The notes below the pieces were generated by a model, which made no database searches, had not been told where the DNA came from, and saw only the letters and a program-made list of their open reading frames with translations. From the NCBI GenBank assembly GCA_905221605.1, contig CAJNDS010002735.1:1-64000 (forward strand): a stretch of 64,000 nt of DNA, in the 5' to 3' direction. The translations under genes and the position numbers were made by a program. Of this stretch, positions 1 to 12,182 are shown piece after piece (within the stretch, counting starts at the first letter, position 1; every line of letters begins with the position of its first letter). This DNA is from Symbiodinium natans. Taxonomy: Eukaryota; Sar; Dinophyceae; Suessiales; Symbiodiniaceae.

Positions 1-520
1 GGAGTGGGGGGAGTGGAGTGGGGGAGTGGAAGAGTGGAAGAGTGGGGGAGTGGGGGAGTGAGGGAGTGGGCGAGTGGGGGGAGTGGGGAGAGTGGGGGGA
101 GTGGGGGAGTGGGGGAAATGGGGGAATGGGGAAGTGGGGGAATGGGGGAGTGGGGGAGTGGGGGAGTGGGGAGTGGAGGAGTGGGGGAATGGGGGAGTGG
201 AGGTGGGTTGTGGAGGTGTGGAGGAGTGGAGGAGTGGAGGAGTGGAGGAGTGGAGGTGTGGAGGTGTGGAGGTGTGGAGGAGTGGAGGAGTGGAGGAGTG
301 GAGGAGTGGAGGTGTGGAGGTGTGGAGGTGTGGAGGTGTGGAGGTGTGGAGGTGTGGAGGAGTGGAGGAGTGGAGGTGTGGAGGAGTGGAGGAGTGGAGG
401 TGTGGAGGTGTGGAGGTGTGGAGGTGTGGAGGTGTGGAGGTGTGGAGGTGTGGAGGAGTGGAGGTGTGGAGGTGTGGAGGTGTGGAGGTGTGGAGGTGTG
501 GAGGTGTGGAGGTGTGCGAG
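1..520. repeat. GTGGAG-type minisatellite
   Basis: Units of GTGGAG, with GGGGGAGTG, GAGGAGTG and GAGGTGTG variants, run without interruption from the window edge to about 520. All three plus frames are open and give only Gly/Glu/Val/Trp/Cys repeats, which reflects the repeat and not a gene. G is almost confined to the plus strand. The left edge of the array lies outside the window. Confidence 0.9.
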
Positions 521-696
521 AGGAGGAGGGGAGGGAGGGGGTTGACCATGAAACCCTAAACCCTAAACCCAAAAATATGATTCTAAGGTTGGGATGGTCC
601 CAAGTGGAATCAAGGCAGCGCTAACCCCAACCCGGACTCTTCCGCAGCAAGAGTCGTAGCTCCGGTCCGGATGCGGGTGAAATCCGCGAGAAAGGG

Positions 697-806
697 TTTA
701 GGGTTTAGGGCCTAGGTTTGGCGTTTAGGGTTTAGGGTTTAGGGTTTAGGGTTTAGGGTTTAGGGTTTAGGGTTTAGGGTTTAGGGTTTAGGGTTTAGGG
801 TTTAGG
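697..806. repeat. interstitial TTTAGGG array
   Basis: Near-perfect TTTAGGG heptamers, the telomere unit of plants and dinoflagellates, lie inside the sequence and not at a chromosome end. On the minus strand the array reads CCCTAAA and begins directly after the exon ending at 808, so it would form the body of an intron with a GC donor. Confidence 0.9.
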
Positions 807-807
807 C

Positions 808-869
808 GCTGAAGTACCCTCCATTCTCAGCCCGGAGCTGCTTGCCGATGCTCTTGGGTACGTGCCCGG
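808..869 (-). CDS. candidate internal exon of an unidentified gene
   Basis: The minus strand has an acceptor-like GGCTCAG, then a 62-bp open segment reading AGHVPKSIGKQLRAENGGYF, then a possible GC donor GCCTAAAC made from the first repeat unit of the neighbouring array. The frame stays open upstream to about 940. No family recognised. The call rests on frame, composition and splice-like ends only. Confidence 0.35.
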
Positions 870-936
870 CTGAGCCATCACCTGGTGCGCGGCGAACCAA
901 AACACATGCACGTCGGATGACAGGCGGGAGGTGCCA

Positions 937-1010
937 GGGTTTAGGGTTTAGGGTTTAGGGTTTAGGGTTTAGGGTTTAGGGTTTAGGGTTTAGGGTTTAG
1001 GGTTTAGGGC
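937..1010. repeat. interstitial TTTAGGG array
   Basis: About ten perfect TTTAGGG units lie between two candidate minus-strand exons and would form most of the intron joining them. Confidence 0.9.
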
Positions 1011-1135
1011 CAGGATCGGATTGAGCGTCACGGGTGTGCAAAGCTCAGCCGCTTTGCTTGGCAATGTCAACTCGGTACATGCGAAACGCACCCATGCCTC
1101 GGACCGACTCGCCGGTGCCATGGACGCATCAGTCT
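1011..1135 (-). CDS. candidate internal exon of an unidentified gene
   Basis: The minus strand has acceptor TTTATTTCAG, a 125-bp open segment that includes SRSEAWVRFACTELTLPSKA, and then GCCCTAAAC, a GC donor supplied by the telomere-like repeat. It lies just upstream, in minus orientation, of the candidate exon at 808-869. No family recognised. Confidence 0.4.
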
Positions 1136-4107
1136 CTGAAATAAAGTCAGCCTATGTGACCTATGTGCGAGGGTTTCATGTCTGTCTTGTTTTATTGTCC
1201 AAACTACACGACTGCTCCCAGAACAATATGACTGAGCCATAGCCCTGAATCCGAAACATCCCTAAACTGCAGCATTTAGGGTTCCTCCGCCTTTGCTTGC
1301 ATGCGCGAGTTTGGTCTACAACTTGAGCCTCAAGGAACGGCTGCGCGCCTCTAACGGGCTATGCAGCTTACAGTGTGGCGTTGCGACCCGCCCAACGTCG
1401 CACGGAACGGCAACACTTCAAACCTAAACGCCGCTCGCGAAGCAAGCTTGCGGATCAAAAGGTGTCATGCATCGCGAGGTTTTTCCATGTCGCCATGCTT
1501 CTGGTTGCAGTCATTAGCGTTCTTGCACACCCTCAGGTTCTCCGCGCAGCGCTCCGGAGCTTTAGTTCTTCTAACGCTATTTAAGCTTACGCTACATTTA
1601 AGCTTCTAAGTACAGCACAGTTTCAGGTGGGCAGCTCCTTTCTCAGCCTTTATAAACAGTTAAAACACTAGGTCAACAACACCCAAGCGGAGAACCCGAA
1701 GTACCGCATAACCACGTGCATTCAGGCATCCTCGACCGGCAAGCGCTGGCCGGTCTGCTGATTCCACCACCAATTCTGACCTGGTCCGGAGATTCATGTG
1801 ATTTCGGGTGTAGGGTTTAAAGAGTTTAGGGAGTCAGGGCCATATCCTCAAACAATCTCCTTCGGAATCCTCGAGACATCTTCCTGCTCGTTCTTCACCC
1901 TCAATTGGCCAAAACAATCTTCTTTAGAATCCTCAAAGACTTCCTGCTCGATTTCCACCCTCTACAAATCTAGCAAAAGCTGCTGTCGAAGACGCCTCCC
2001 AGGATGTGCATCAGTTTCGGGGCTCTTTACAAGTTTGGGGGGACAAGCTGGCTGCCTCAACCCAGATTCGCCATGTGAACTTCTTGCGAGTTCTAACCCT
2101 TGAATGGAAATTTTTGAGGTAGCTAATGCCCGAAAGCCCTACTGACATGCGAGAGCTTTGTTCGACCAAGATGCCTAGATATCCAGAGTACATCATCCAT
2201 CCACAGGCGACGTTTCCGGGCTGCGCCATGCCATGTGGCATCGGGCGGGGCATCGCCGGCGACATCGCTTGCGACATGCTGCCAGCCCGGCTCGGCGTTG
2301 CGAGGGTGAAGATGGCATCGGCGGCGTCCTATGGCGGAGGGCTTGCTCTGCTTGCATTGGCGTGTCAGCGTCTTTTGCTGCACCTGTAGATCCTATATGC
2401 TGCGTGGAGTGAGGGACGGATTGAGTGAAGCTTTTGCTGATTCTACTGTTCCTATTTTACACGTGTGGAGTGGGGATGAGTGGAGCGTGGAGCTCGTGGA
2501 GCTAGCACACAGCACGTTCACTGTCTACTAGGGTGGGGTGCTTGGACCCCTCGCTGCATCGTAAACTTGAGGGGCCCGGCCGCAACGAAAGCTGGCCCGG
2601 GTTGACGCCAATATGGATGAGACACACCACAGCACTACCGCCACCACCACCACTACCACCACCACAGTCCACACTCCACCACACACATCCACACTCGACC
2701 ACCATAACCGCCGCCACACTCCACCACCATAACCGCCGCCACACTCCACACTCCACCACACCCCACACACTGTCACCGCCACACACGCGCTCACGGAGAG
2801 TGTGATCCAGAACATGCGCCCGTACAGACCGCGATCTATAACGCCACGACTGCGCGTCTGTCGCCACCACCCCCCCCCCTCCCCCAAACCCCCAAACTAT
2901 TGACAAATTCGCCCCGCCCACTGCGTCAAAGGAAATTACTGATAGATTCTATGCCCCCACCCCCCCCCTCCTTTCCCTCGAAAGTATCAGCTATTTTGCA
3001 CCCTGACCGGGGGTTGACCGCTTCCTTCGCAAAGCACGAGAAACTCCGGCCTAGCCCGCGTTAGCTTGCGTGATCACGCAAGGAGTGCCCGGTCCCCTCA
3101 AAATGGGGGGCGGCTGAGCCAGCACTGCCTGTATCCCGTAAAGTGCGTTATTGTGCGCAGCCGCCTTATCAGCTCCAAGCTTCAACCAACAAAATCACAG
3201 ATTTCAGGGTTTAGGTTTCTGAGTACCATAAGGGGAGAATCGGAGAATCCCAGCATCTCCCAACATCTCGGAAACCGGCACGCCTGGGAGGGTGCGGGCT
3301 CGTCTTCCTCGCTCTTGCGGCTTGCCGCCACAGCCAGCATTGCGCTTGCCAGCGTCGCCTCCTGGCTTACTGGGGGTTTAGGGTTTAGGGTGTAGGGTTC
3401 AGGGTTCAGCCCACAGTGTAAAGGTGTGATCGCAGAGTGAAGCGTCACAGCTTAGTGATGCTAGCACGGGTGCACTCCGGCGACGTCGAGGAGGGTGGAT
3501 TCAAGGCTGTAGGCTGCGAATTTTACGGTGAATGGGCCCTGGTGTTGAGTTTAGAGGTTTCCAAAAAACCACACCCGAGATCCTCCTTTCCTGCCGCACC
3601 GGAGGTCTGAGGTGCAACACTGCTCGCAATCACGGGCTTAGTGACCCCAATATTTCAACCCTAATGGCATCAGTGGGCATCTGTCGAAAGTTAGTGGGCG
3701 TTTGTCAAGAAGGTATGTCTTTCGTTTAGGTGCCTATAGGGTTCAGGGCATACGTTTTGGGACGCCAAGGTTTCGGGCATAGGGTTTAGGCCCTAGGGTT
3801 AATCGGGTGTAGTTTGGGGCATAGTGTCTAGGGCCCTGGGTTTGGGGCATAGGGTTGGGCCCGAGCTCTAAACCCCAATAAAACTAAACTCCAAACCCTA
3901 AACCCCAAACCCCAAACCCTAAACCCTAAATACCTGAACCCTAAATACCTGAACCCTAAATACCTGAACCCTTGACGCTTTAGGGTTTAGGGTTTCTAAA
4001 CCCTAAACCCCAAAAGGCCCTGGAACCCGCGCCTCCAGCCGGGCACTGGATAGCAGCGCCTCCTGGTACCGGGGAGCCGGGGTTCTTGCAGGCGCTTGGG
4101 TTCCGTT
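1136..4107. other. mixed unique sequence and sparse telomere-like repeats; no secure gene
   Basis: This stretch holds isolated TTTAGGG runs (around 3370 and 3890-3990), a 63-bp near-tandem duplication at about 1843-1968, and a CCACCA/CCGCCA-rich stretch at 2635-2790. Open segments occur on both strands (for example plus 1950-2120 and plus 3440-3612, the latter after a CAG acceptor), but strand and frame cannot be decided. Confidence 0.5.
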
Positions 4108-4230
4108 TAGGGTGGGTTTAGGGTTTAGGGTTTAGGGTTTAGGGTTTAGGGTTTAGGGTTTAGGGTTTTAGGGTTTTAGGGTTTTAGGGTTTCGGGTTTA
4201 GGGGGGTTTAGGCTTTAGGGTTTAGGGCAA
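4108..4230. repeat. interstitial TTTAGGG array
   Basis: TTTAGGG units followed by several longer TTTTAGGG units and a degenerate end. Confidence 0.85.
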
Positions 4231-4458
4231 CTTTTTTGGGTATCTTGGGCTTAGGGTTGGGGGTTAAGGCTCGGGTGTAGGGTTCAGGGTTCAGGCTCAG
4301 GGGCTTAGGGGATTCGACGTAAGGGTTCAGGGGTCTCCGGTTTGTGGGTTTAGGGCTCGGGGAGTTCCCTTCGGCTGTCACATTCGTAGCGACTCTGGTC
4401 CCCATGTCTGAGCGAGCGGAGAGATATTGGGACCTAAGAGCCCAAACTCTAAACAGGC

Positions 4459-4545
4459 CTGGGACGTGAGGAGGCACTTTTTCGAAACAACGTCGATGGA
4501 GAGGGCCAGGAACTTCACGAGGATCGGCGTCGATGTCGTGATGAC
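4459..4545 (-). CDS. candidate internal exon of an unidentified gene
   Basis: The minus strand has acceptor TGTGCCCAG, then 87 bp (29 codons, phase 0) beginning VITTSTPILVKFLALSID, then a possible GC donor after a Gln codon. The hydrophobic/polar alternation looks protein-like and the frame remains open further downstream. No family recognised. Confidence 0.4.
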
Positions 4546-5432
4546 CTGGGCACATGAGGACTGAAGAAAATGACAGCTTTAAGTTTAAGGAAAGGCTTGG
4601 GGATTCAAGGCTACAAGTAAGTCATGGGTGCTAGGACATCCAGCCTGTTCAAAAAGAATGCGCATTTCGGGTCCTTCTTGTCATCAATAGGGGGGGGTGG
4701 GGGGGGAGCCTTCAACCCTATAAACCCTACATGGACCCTCAGGCCGTCACACCTGAGAGTTTAGGGTTTAGGGTTTAGGGTTGAGAGTTTAGGGTTCCGG
4801 TGCTTCGGGCAGCCGCTGGCCGCTTTGCGGCTTTCCCGATGGTTAAAACTGCTGAGCTGCCATCACGCTAGGCGGGTTTCTGACACCAAACCTCGACAGC
4901 TTAGGAGCAATTGCTTGTAATGGTCATCCTATATATCCTCTTTAAGGTACGACAATTGTGAGTATTAACTCTTATCTACACACTATACATATACACACAA
5001 TCAGCTGACGCCCTTTTTCGTGTTTCATGTGCTCAGTCGACTCGTCTAACCACACAACTCCCCTCAAAGTCATCACATGTATAGGGTGTTTGTTTTCATG
5101 TTTCTCTCCGGTTCTTCACACTGGACAGAGTGGACAACGCTATTTCGGGGGCGGCAGGTTTAACCGGCCCGAAACCCTAAACCCTAAACCCCTAAACCCC
5201 TAAACCCCTTTACCCCTAAACCCTAAACCCTAAACCCTAAACCCCTAACCCTAAACCCTAAACCCAAAAAAGGGGCGTTGGAGCTTTGGCCGAGGCTCTT
5301 CGAACGTGCCAGGTCCCATGTGCCTCGGAAAAAGCAAGCAGACTATTGGGTTTAGGGTTTAAGGTTTAGGGTTTAGGGTTTAGGGTTTAGGGTTTGGGGT
5401 TCAAGCAGGGCTCATCTTCAACAAAAAAAGAC

Positions 5433-5495
5433 GAACATTGACGTGGTCAGTCCTAGCGGCTGGCGGCACACGGCCTGGAAGAGATCCATCAGCTC
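5433..5495 (-). CDS. candidate short exon
   Basis: The minus strand has ACAAG, then 63 bp encoding ELMDLFQAVCRQPLGLTTSM, then a possible GT donor GTCTTTT. The open frame extends a few codons upstream. Short and without a recognised family. Confidence 0.3.
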
Positions 5496-5526
5496 CTTGT
5501 CGCCTCTATCGCTTGAGTTTGTAATG

Positions 5527-5722
5527 TCTTTCCTCGCGCTCTCTCGCTCTCTCTCTCTCTCTGTCTATCTATCTCGCCCTGTTTATCTAAAATGGTATGT
5601 ATATATTAGGACCGCGAACCATATTGTTATACGAGAGGTGTGGGTCTTAAGCAAACCTTCCTGTTCTATATGTCTCACTCTCTTGCTCTCTCTCCCCCTC
5701 TTTCTCTCTCTCTGTGCTCTCC
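5527..5722. repeat. (CT)n-bounded insert
   Basis: Two (CT)n tracts (about 5535-5565 and 5688-5720) enclose about 120 bp of AT-richer unique sequence. The arrangement resembles the CT-bounded segments at 26.8-28.0 and 38.8-39.2 kb. Confidence 0.5.
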
Positions 5723-6429
5723 TGGCGATGGCTCTCTAAACCCGTCTCTGAGGGAGTCAACTCGCGAATCGGAAAAGCCTGAACACGCCGAACATGCGGA
5801 GCCCAGCACGTGCTACATCATGTCTGTCATAATCTCGAGGTTATCAGGAGATAGTATGGGGAGATTTTGGGCTGTTGCATTGTGGGCTGGTAGGGGGGGG
5901 CTCATCCGGCTCAAACTACGAACTTTAAACCCTAGTTCCCCCAACGCGAAGGGTGCCTGTCAGCTGGTGGCAAAGCATCGGGACCTGTCTGTAAAGCACG
6001 TTTGTCCCTCAAGAAGTTTCGGCTGAGAGTTTGGATGTTGGGTTTCGGGGCGCAGGGCTCAGGGTTGAGGGTTGAGGGTTCAGGGTTCACCCTCTACCCC
6101 ACAATCGCGCACTAGGCCTTCCCTAGTATGCGAAGCGTGCCGTGGGCCTGACAAGTCGCTTCGGATCATGCAGCAGCAATAATAGTAACAAGAAAGGCAA
6201 CTCGTCACTTCCAGTGCAATAGCTAGACTGATGATGATGCATCGAAAATAGGCATGGCAGTTGCGTGTGCTACTGCAACAATCAACGTCGTCATCATGAT
6301 CGATGCTGACAAAATGAACCGTGCTAGTAAGGGAATCGCTTAGCGTTGTTCCCTAAACCCTAAGCCCGAAACCCTAAACCCTAAACCCTAAACCCTAAAC
6401 CCTCGGAACTTGCTTTGGGAGCTACTTGC

Positions 6430-6533
6430 TTGTTCCCAGCAGGGTATGGTTTGCATAGCCCCGAGGATCCCTGACAATGAAAGCCCTTCGGGAAGGATCA
6501 TACTCCGGCAACGCTTTGTCGAACAGCACAGCT
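6430..6533 (-). CDS. candidate internal exon of an unidentified gene
   Basis: The minus strand has acceptor GTGGTGAAG, then 104 bp reading ALPEYDPSRRAFIVRDPRGY in the middle, then GCAAGT, which matches the consensus GC-type donor. Charged and aromatic residues are well mixed, as in a folded protein. The opposite strand is also open (CSQQGMVCIAPRIP), so the strand is probable and not certain. Confidence 0.45.
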
Positions 6534-6659
6534 CTTCACCACGTAAACCCCAAACCCCAAACCCCAAACCCCAAACCCCAAACCCCAAACCCCAAACCCG
6601 AACCCCAAACCCCGAACCCTAAACCCTAGACCCTAGACCCTAGACCCTAAACCCTAAAC

Positions 6660-6739
6660 CCTTGCCTCCTTGTAGCACATCTCGGCGATAATCTCGCAGC
6701 AGGCCAAGGTCGAATGTCCATAAAGTTCATCTGCGAGGC
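6660..6739 (-). CDS. candidate internal exon of an unidentified gene
   Basis: The minus strand has acceptor AACCCAAG, then 80 bp with GLADELYGHSTLACCEIIAE, then the donor GTTTAGGG, which is the first unit of the adjacent telomere-like array. Exon and repeat abut exactly. No family recognised. Confidence 0.45.
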
Positions 6740-7438
6740 CTTGGGTTCAGGGTTGAAGGGTTAATTTAACCAGGGCCAATGTTTTCGGGTCCAGGGGTTA
6801 GGGTTTAGGGTTTAGGGTTTTGGCTTTAGGGTTTAGGGTTTAGGGTTTAGGGTCAGGGCTTAGGCTTCAGGATTCAAGCGCTTGGGGTTCAGGGTTCATC
6901 GAAGGTCATTTACACATTTAGGGATTTGGAGCTTCGGGGGTTTCAGGGTTAAAGGATTTTTGGTCTTCGAGTTGACAGGGATTCCGGGCCGGCGCGGCGC
7001 AAGGGCACAAAAGGCGTTTAGGGTTTAGGGTTTAGGATTTAGGGTTTCGCGCAGGGAACGCAGGAGTCACGACGTTCGCATTCTCTGGGGTTTAGGGCTG
7101 AGCCAGGGTCAGGGCTTCGGGGAACAGTCGCGGGGCTGTTTTTGTTTTTTCTCTAAGGCTACTTTAGAAAATCCACGGATACAGCCCAAGTCATGTTCAC
7201 ACACGACTGAAACTCTTGCAGTAAACCCGATGGAGCCTATGTAAAAGCGTGAATTCAAAGCCACACCCTGAACCACCCTAAGCCCTAAGCCCTATACCGT
7301 ACCCTAAACCCTAAACCCTAATCCCTAAGCCCTAAGCCCTGTACCCTGCACCCTGGGGCTGTGAACCTGTACACCTTAGCCCCTGGTAGGCTCCCGAAAT
7401 TCTGGGCCCTCTTCAGAGCATCCAAAAAAACAACACGG

Positions 7439-7553
7439 GGGTTTAGGGTTTAGGGTTTAGGGTTTGGGGTTTAAGGTTTAAGGTTTAGGGTTTAAAATTT
7501 AGGGTTTAGGGTTTAGGGTTTAGGGTTTAGGGTTTAGGGTTTAGGGTTTAGGG
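7439..7553. repeat. interstitial TTTAGGG array
   Basis: TTTAGGG units with a few TTTGGGG and TTTAAGG variants on the left side and a homogeneous right half. Confidence 0.85.
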
Positions 7554-8111
7554 TTCCTGCACATGACTTCGGTAAGCCCACAACCCTGGCGCCTGTAACC
7601 TCAGCCCTAAGCCTCCAGAACCCCGAAACCCGGAAGCCCGAATCTGACAACCCATCGCGCCCTCTACCTCAACCCAAACACCTAGAGCTCTGAAACCCGG
7701 AAACGCTAGATCCCTAAAACCAGTAATCAAGACCAAAACACCCTAAACCCTAAACCCTAAAACCAAACCCTAAACCCTAGACCCTAAACCCTAAACCCTA
7801 AACCCCAAACCTTACAACCCAAAAGCCCTCAAACCCTCAACTCAAAAGCCCTGAACATGCTGGCTTCCCATCTCTGCCAGTTGCCTAAGAACCCCCCCCC
7901 CAAAAAAAAAAAAATCCTCCTTATAAGCGTATTATAAGGGTATTATAATATATATATATATATTCTTTTTTTTTTGGTTTTGTTGTTTTTTTTTTTGGGG
8001 GGGGGTGTGCGGCTCTTGAGCAAGTAGTAGATCTGTGGCTCGAGCCCATACACTCCAGCAGCGGCCGCAGGTACGTGTTGGGCCAGTCTTGGTCCAGCCC
8101 CGGCGCCTCGG

Positions 8112-8590
8112 TTAGGGGTTTAGGGGTTTAGGGGTTTAGGGGTTTAGGGGTTTAGGGGTTTAGGGGTTTAGGGGTTTAGGGGTTTAGGGGTTTAGGGGTT
8201 TAGGGGTTTAGGGGTTTAGGGGTTTAGGGGTTTAGGGGTTTAGGGGTTTAGGGGTTAGGGGTTTAGGGGTTTTAGGGTTAGGGGTTAGGGGTTTAGGGGT
8301 TTAGGGGTTTAGGGTTTAGGGGGGGTTTTAGGGGTTTAGGGGTTTAGGGGTTTAGGGGTTTAGGGGTTTTGGGGGTAGAGGTTTTGGGGTTTAGGGATTT
8401 AGGGGTTTAGGGGTTTAGGGGTTTAGGGGGGGATTTAGGGGTTTAGGGGTTTAGGGGTTTAGGGGTTTAGGGGTTTTAGGGGTTTAGGGGTTTAGGGGTT
8501 CAGGGGTTCAGGCGTTCAGGGTTCAGGGGTTTAGGGGGTTTAGGGGGTTGGGGGAGTTTGGGGGGGTTAGGGGTTTAGGGTTTAGGGTCC
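8112..8590. repeat. array of the octamer variant TTTAGGGG
   Basis: About 480 bp built almost entirely of TTTAGGGG, with rare insertions of G or T. It differs from the heptamer arrays nearby, so this variant was amplified locally. The right end decays into TTCAGGGG and TTTAGGG forms. Confidence 0.9.
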
Positions 8591-9109
8591 AGGGCCAGGG
8601 TTTAGGGCTCAGCATTCAGGGTTGAGTCTTCAGAGTTCAGGGTCTTCTTTCGAGGCTCTGTAGGGCTTGAAGAGTGCTACAGTCAGTGTTGAGTGGTTTC
8701 TGTGGGTTTGTATGGCTTGGGGTTGGGGACTGGCGTAGGGGTGCTGGCCCCCAGCACGGAAGCAGGGAATGAGTTTGCCCTTGGCCTCCTCCCTGCCGGT
8801 GCAAAAGAAGGCAAAAAAACCTCCAAAAACCAAGTTATGGCTCGACTTTACGCTGCAACCAGACACCGAGGTGATGAGAAGTCTTGAACGCTTCTTGGGG
8901 GCCAAAATTGCCAGACCAGCGGCTTGCTTTGCCAAGGACTTGGTCTCCGAATAGTATTCCTGGGCATCTTAACTCCTTGTAGGGTTTAGTTGTGTTTTTT
9001 TTTTTTCGGTTTTTGTTTTTTTTTTGGGGGGGGCGACAAGACATGCAACATCAGCAACTGTTGACATTGCCGTAGAACCCTGAACCCCCCATGTCCACCT
9101 CAAAAGCCC

Positions 9110-10445
9110 GGCGATGGCAGACAAAACGTACTGTTAGTTCCGGCTTTGGAAATTTGCTTGTCTGACCTACAAAGCCCCACTTTGGTGTTGGTGATTTTGG
9201 CCCCCTGCTTGCTTGATGCTAGCGCGGCGATGACAAAAAGACATTTTGTTAGTTGTGAATGTTTTTTTTTGTGACCTGATTGCCTGATACAAGCAAGGCG
9301 GGCCGAAGGCCAAAGCGATGACGAAAAAACCGGGAAAGCCTCGCGTTGTTTGGCGACCTGGCTGGTGAGCAATGGCCTCCATGATATGAGGGTGTGTATG
9401 ACTGGCTTTGTGGGCAAGGCGTGCCGCTGAAGTCACCCGGTGAAGATGCTGAGTCAGGAGTTGGTGCAGGAATACCAGCTGAGCTGTTTTCCAAGCGCGG
9501 ACAAAAAGGAAGAAAACATTTGCTAGTAGTGATTTTGCTCATCTGATCATCTGACCAAACACGGCGATGACAAAACATCGTGTTTGTGGTGATGTTTGTG
9601 ATCTGATTGTCTGATGCAAGCAAAGCTATTCACAAAATTTTAAAAACCATGGGTTAGTAGTGGTTGTGGCTATCTAATCGTCTGGTTGAAGCAGCGATGA
9701 CAAACAAAACGCATTTTGTTAGTGGTGACTTTTTGATCCAATTTGATGCAAGCAAGGCCGTGACAAACAACACTTAGTAGCGACTTTGAGCATCTGATGA
9801 TCTGATGCAAGCACGGCGATGACAAAAACAACTCCACTTACTCCATTTTGTGATTCTGGTGGTCTGGCGCAAATAAGGTGCTGACAAAACAGATGTTAGT
9901 GGCAATGCTAGTCACCTCACTGTCTAATGCAAGCGCGGTGATGACAAAAAACAGCCCAGTTTGTTACTGGTGATTCTCGTAGTCTTGATGCAAGCAACGT
10001 GCTGACAAAACAACAAATGTTTGTAGTGACGTTGAGTCATCTGATTGTCTGCTGCAAGCGCAGCGATGACAAAAAATATTTGGTAGCGGTAATTCTTGTG
10101 ACCTGATTGTCGGATGCAAGGAAGACGGTGGCAGCAAAAAAGCTAGTACAGTTCGTAGTGGTTTTGGTCATCTGATCGTCTGATGCAAGCACTGCGATGA
10201 GAAGAAGCCTCATCTTGTTAGTGGTTTTTGCGATCTGATTGTCTGATGCATGCTATACGCCAAAGAAATGGAAAACAGCATCCATTGGTAGCGATTTTGT
10301 TCGGATCATCTGACGCAAAGCACGGGGATGACACAAACAAGCCCGTTCAGAGTGGTGACTTTGGTGTTATGCCAACACAAAGACGTTCGGAATGACTTTG
10401 GTCGTCTGATTGTCTGATGCAAGCACGGCGACGACCAAAAAAAAA
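9110..10445. repeat. degenerate satellite, unit about 60-70 bp
   Basis: The core CTGATTGTCTGATGCAAGCA followed by CGGCGATGACAAAAA and TTAGTAGTGATTTTG recurs at irregular spacing: the GATGCAAGC element is seen near 9610, 9748, 9806, 9928, 9987, 10050, 10182 and 10417. Copies differ by substitutions and small indels. No coding frame survives across units. This explains the gene-free interval. Confidence 0.8.
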
Positions 10446-11588
10446 GTTGCGAGGCCCTGAGCCGGAAACCTTAAACCCCTAAACCCTTAAACCCATAAAC
10501 CCTAAAAACCCTTAAACCCTAAACCCTAAACCCTAAACCCCTAAACCCCTAAACCCCTAAACCCCTAAACCCTTAAACCATAAACCCTCAACCCTTAAAC
10601 TCTAAACCCGTAAGCCCTTAAACCCGTAACCCCGTAAACCCTAAACATTCAAGGTTTCACCGAACAAGCGCTTGTCATCTTGATCAACCTGGTCGACTGA
10701 ACAACACTGGTGGTTGACCTTGATTTGAACAGCCACCGATGACCGATTGACCTAGATTAGCATAAAAGGCTGAACTACCATACATCTGAACATATTTAGT
10801 TATATGGGCAAGAGGAGTTTAGGTTTAGGGGTTGCAGGTTTCACCCGAGACCCCTAGACCCCCAAACACCCTAAGCACCGAAAGAAACCCAAGACTAATC
10901 CCCCTCGCCCTCTTTTAGGGCTTTCGATCGGGCTCAGGGTTCTTGCAAGGTTGCACCTCAGAAGAAGGCCGAAACAAAGAATCCCACACTCGATCAGTAC
11001 ATATGGCCCAGGTTTAGGGTTCAGGGTTTAGGGTTTAAGGTTTAGGGTTTAGGGCTCAGCGCTTGGTCTAGTGTTTAGGGTTTAGGGCTTAGGGCTGGGG
11101 GCCTAGGCCTGGGGTCTGGGCTTCAAGGCCTTTGACTTTCGGGGCCTAAGGTTTGGGGTTCAGCCTCCCGTTTCAGGGCCAGGGAGGGCTTAGGGTTTAG
11201 GGTTTAGGGTTTAGGGTTTAGGTTTAGGGTTTAGGGTTTAGGGTTGAGGGTTCAAGACATACGAGTAAGTACCCCAGAGGCAAGTCGAGCTACCGCCGCC
11301 ACTGTGCTTGGCTTTGAGCTGCAGCCTGGGCGAGACCCTTCCCTTCCATTGACTGTGCATCCGAAAGGGCTTGGGGTGTTTAGGCTGTTGAGGGTGGCTA
11401 GAGTTCACGGCAGGGCTTCGAGCGTTCGAGGACGCTTACGGCATTTAGGGCATTTTCAGAGTGTGAGGCGTTCAGGGCTCGGAGCCTTCGAGACGCCCTC
11501 GCAAGCCGCATCCCGCATACCGGGTTTCGGGTGCAAAGTGTAAATCCGAAGCCTAAGGGCCCGAACTCGAAACTTCAACCCAAAAAAC

Positions 11589-12182
11589 GCTAGCAAGGAC
11601 ACCCCGTGGCACGTTGGGGCTCCCGCTTCCACTGGCATTGCCTTTGCTGACCGAAGACATCGGGGGGCTCCTCTTTGCGATGGGCGGCGCTGGCAACGCA
11701 AGCGGCCGCTGCAAGATCTGAACGGGCGGGGCCTTGCGGGGGGTTGCTGGCTTCGGGGCATCGGCGTCGGGGGTCTCTGGCTTCGTCGCCTCGACCTCGG
11801 GGTCCTTGGCTGCCACCTTGGGCACTGACACCTTTGGGGCTGGCACCTTGGGAGCTGGCACCTTGGGAGCTGGCACTTCCGCCTTGGGTGCTTCCGCCTT
11901 GGGTACTTCCGCCTTGGGCACTGCCTCCTTATCCTCCTTGGCCTCCTCCTTCTTTGCTTCCTCGCTCTGCTCCTTGGCTTCGGGGGCTGGGGGCTCCACC
12001 TTCGCAGCCAGCTTCGGGGCCGGTACGAACTTGTCTGCTTGCGGAACCTTTGGCTTGGGCGGGACTGGCTTGGGGCTGGGCTTTGGGTTCGGAGGTGGCG
12101 CAGCCGTCGCCGGAGGGTTCAGCGGCTGCCCGTCAGGCGGCCGCGTAGCTGGCGCGCGTCTGGCGTTGTAGTGCTGGACTTC
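11589..12182 (-). CDS. probable exon of a Pro/Lys/Ala/Glu-rich protein
   Basis: The minus strand has acceptor GACGTCAG, then 594 bp (198 codons, phase 0) open in one frame, then donor GTTTTTTGG. The product is low in complexity: PNPKPSPKPVPPKPKVP, an acidic-basic stretch of KEEAKEDKEA type, then repeats of PKAEVPKAEAPKAEV and VPAPKVPAPK, ending in a Ser/Gly-rich part. The opposite strand is also open because of the repeats, but its Gly/Ser/Leu composition is less protein-like. Likely intrinsically disordered; no family recognised. Confidence 0.5.

Noticed and set aside
4-624. Three overlapping 160-206 codon plus frames
   Set aside because: They are translations of the GTGGAG minisatellite in all three frames; no non-repeat coding content.
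1494-1584. Short plus frame starting MLLVAVISVLA that could be a signal peptide
   Set aside because: Only about 30 codons; no promoter, splice or similarity support.
8769-8954. 61-codon plus frame ending LVSE, with protein-like composition
   Set aside because: Strand could not be decided: the minus strand is equally open and plausible, and no splice or start context stood out.
11675-12171. Plus-strand Gly/Ala/Leu-rich frames
   Set aside because: Opposite strand of the Pro/Lys-rich exon; open only because of the repeat structure.
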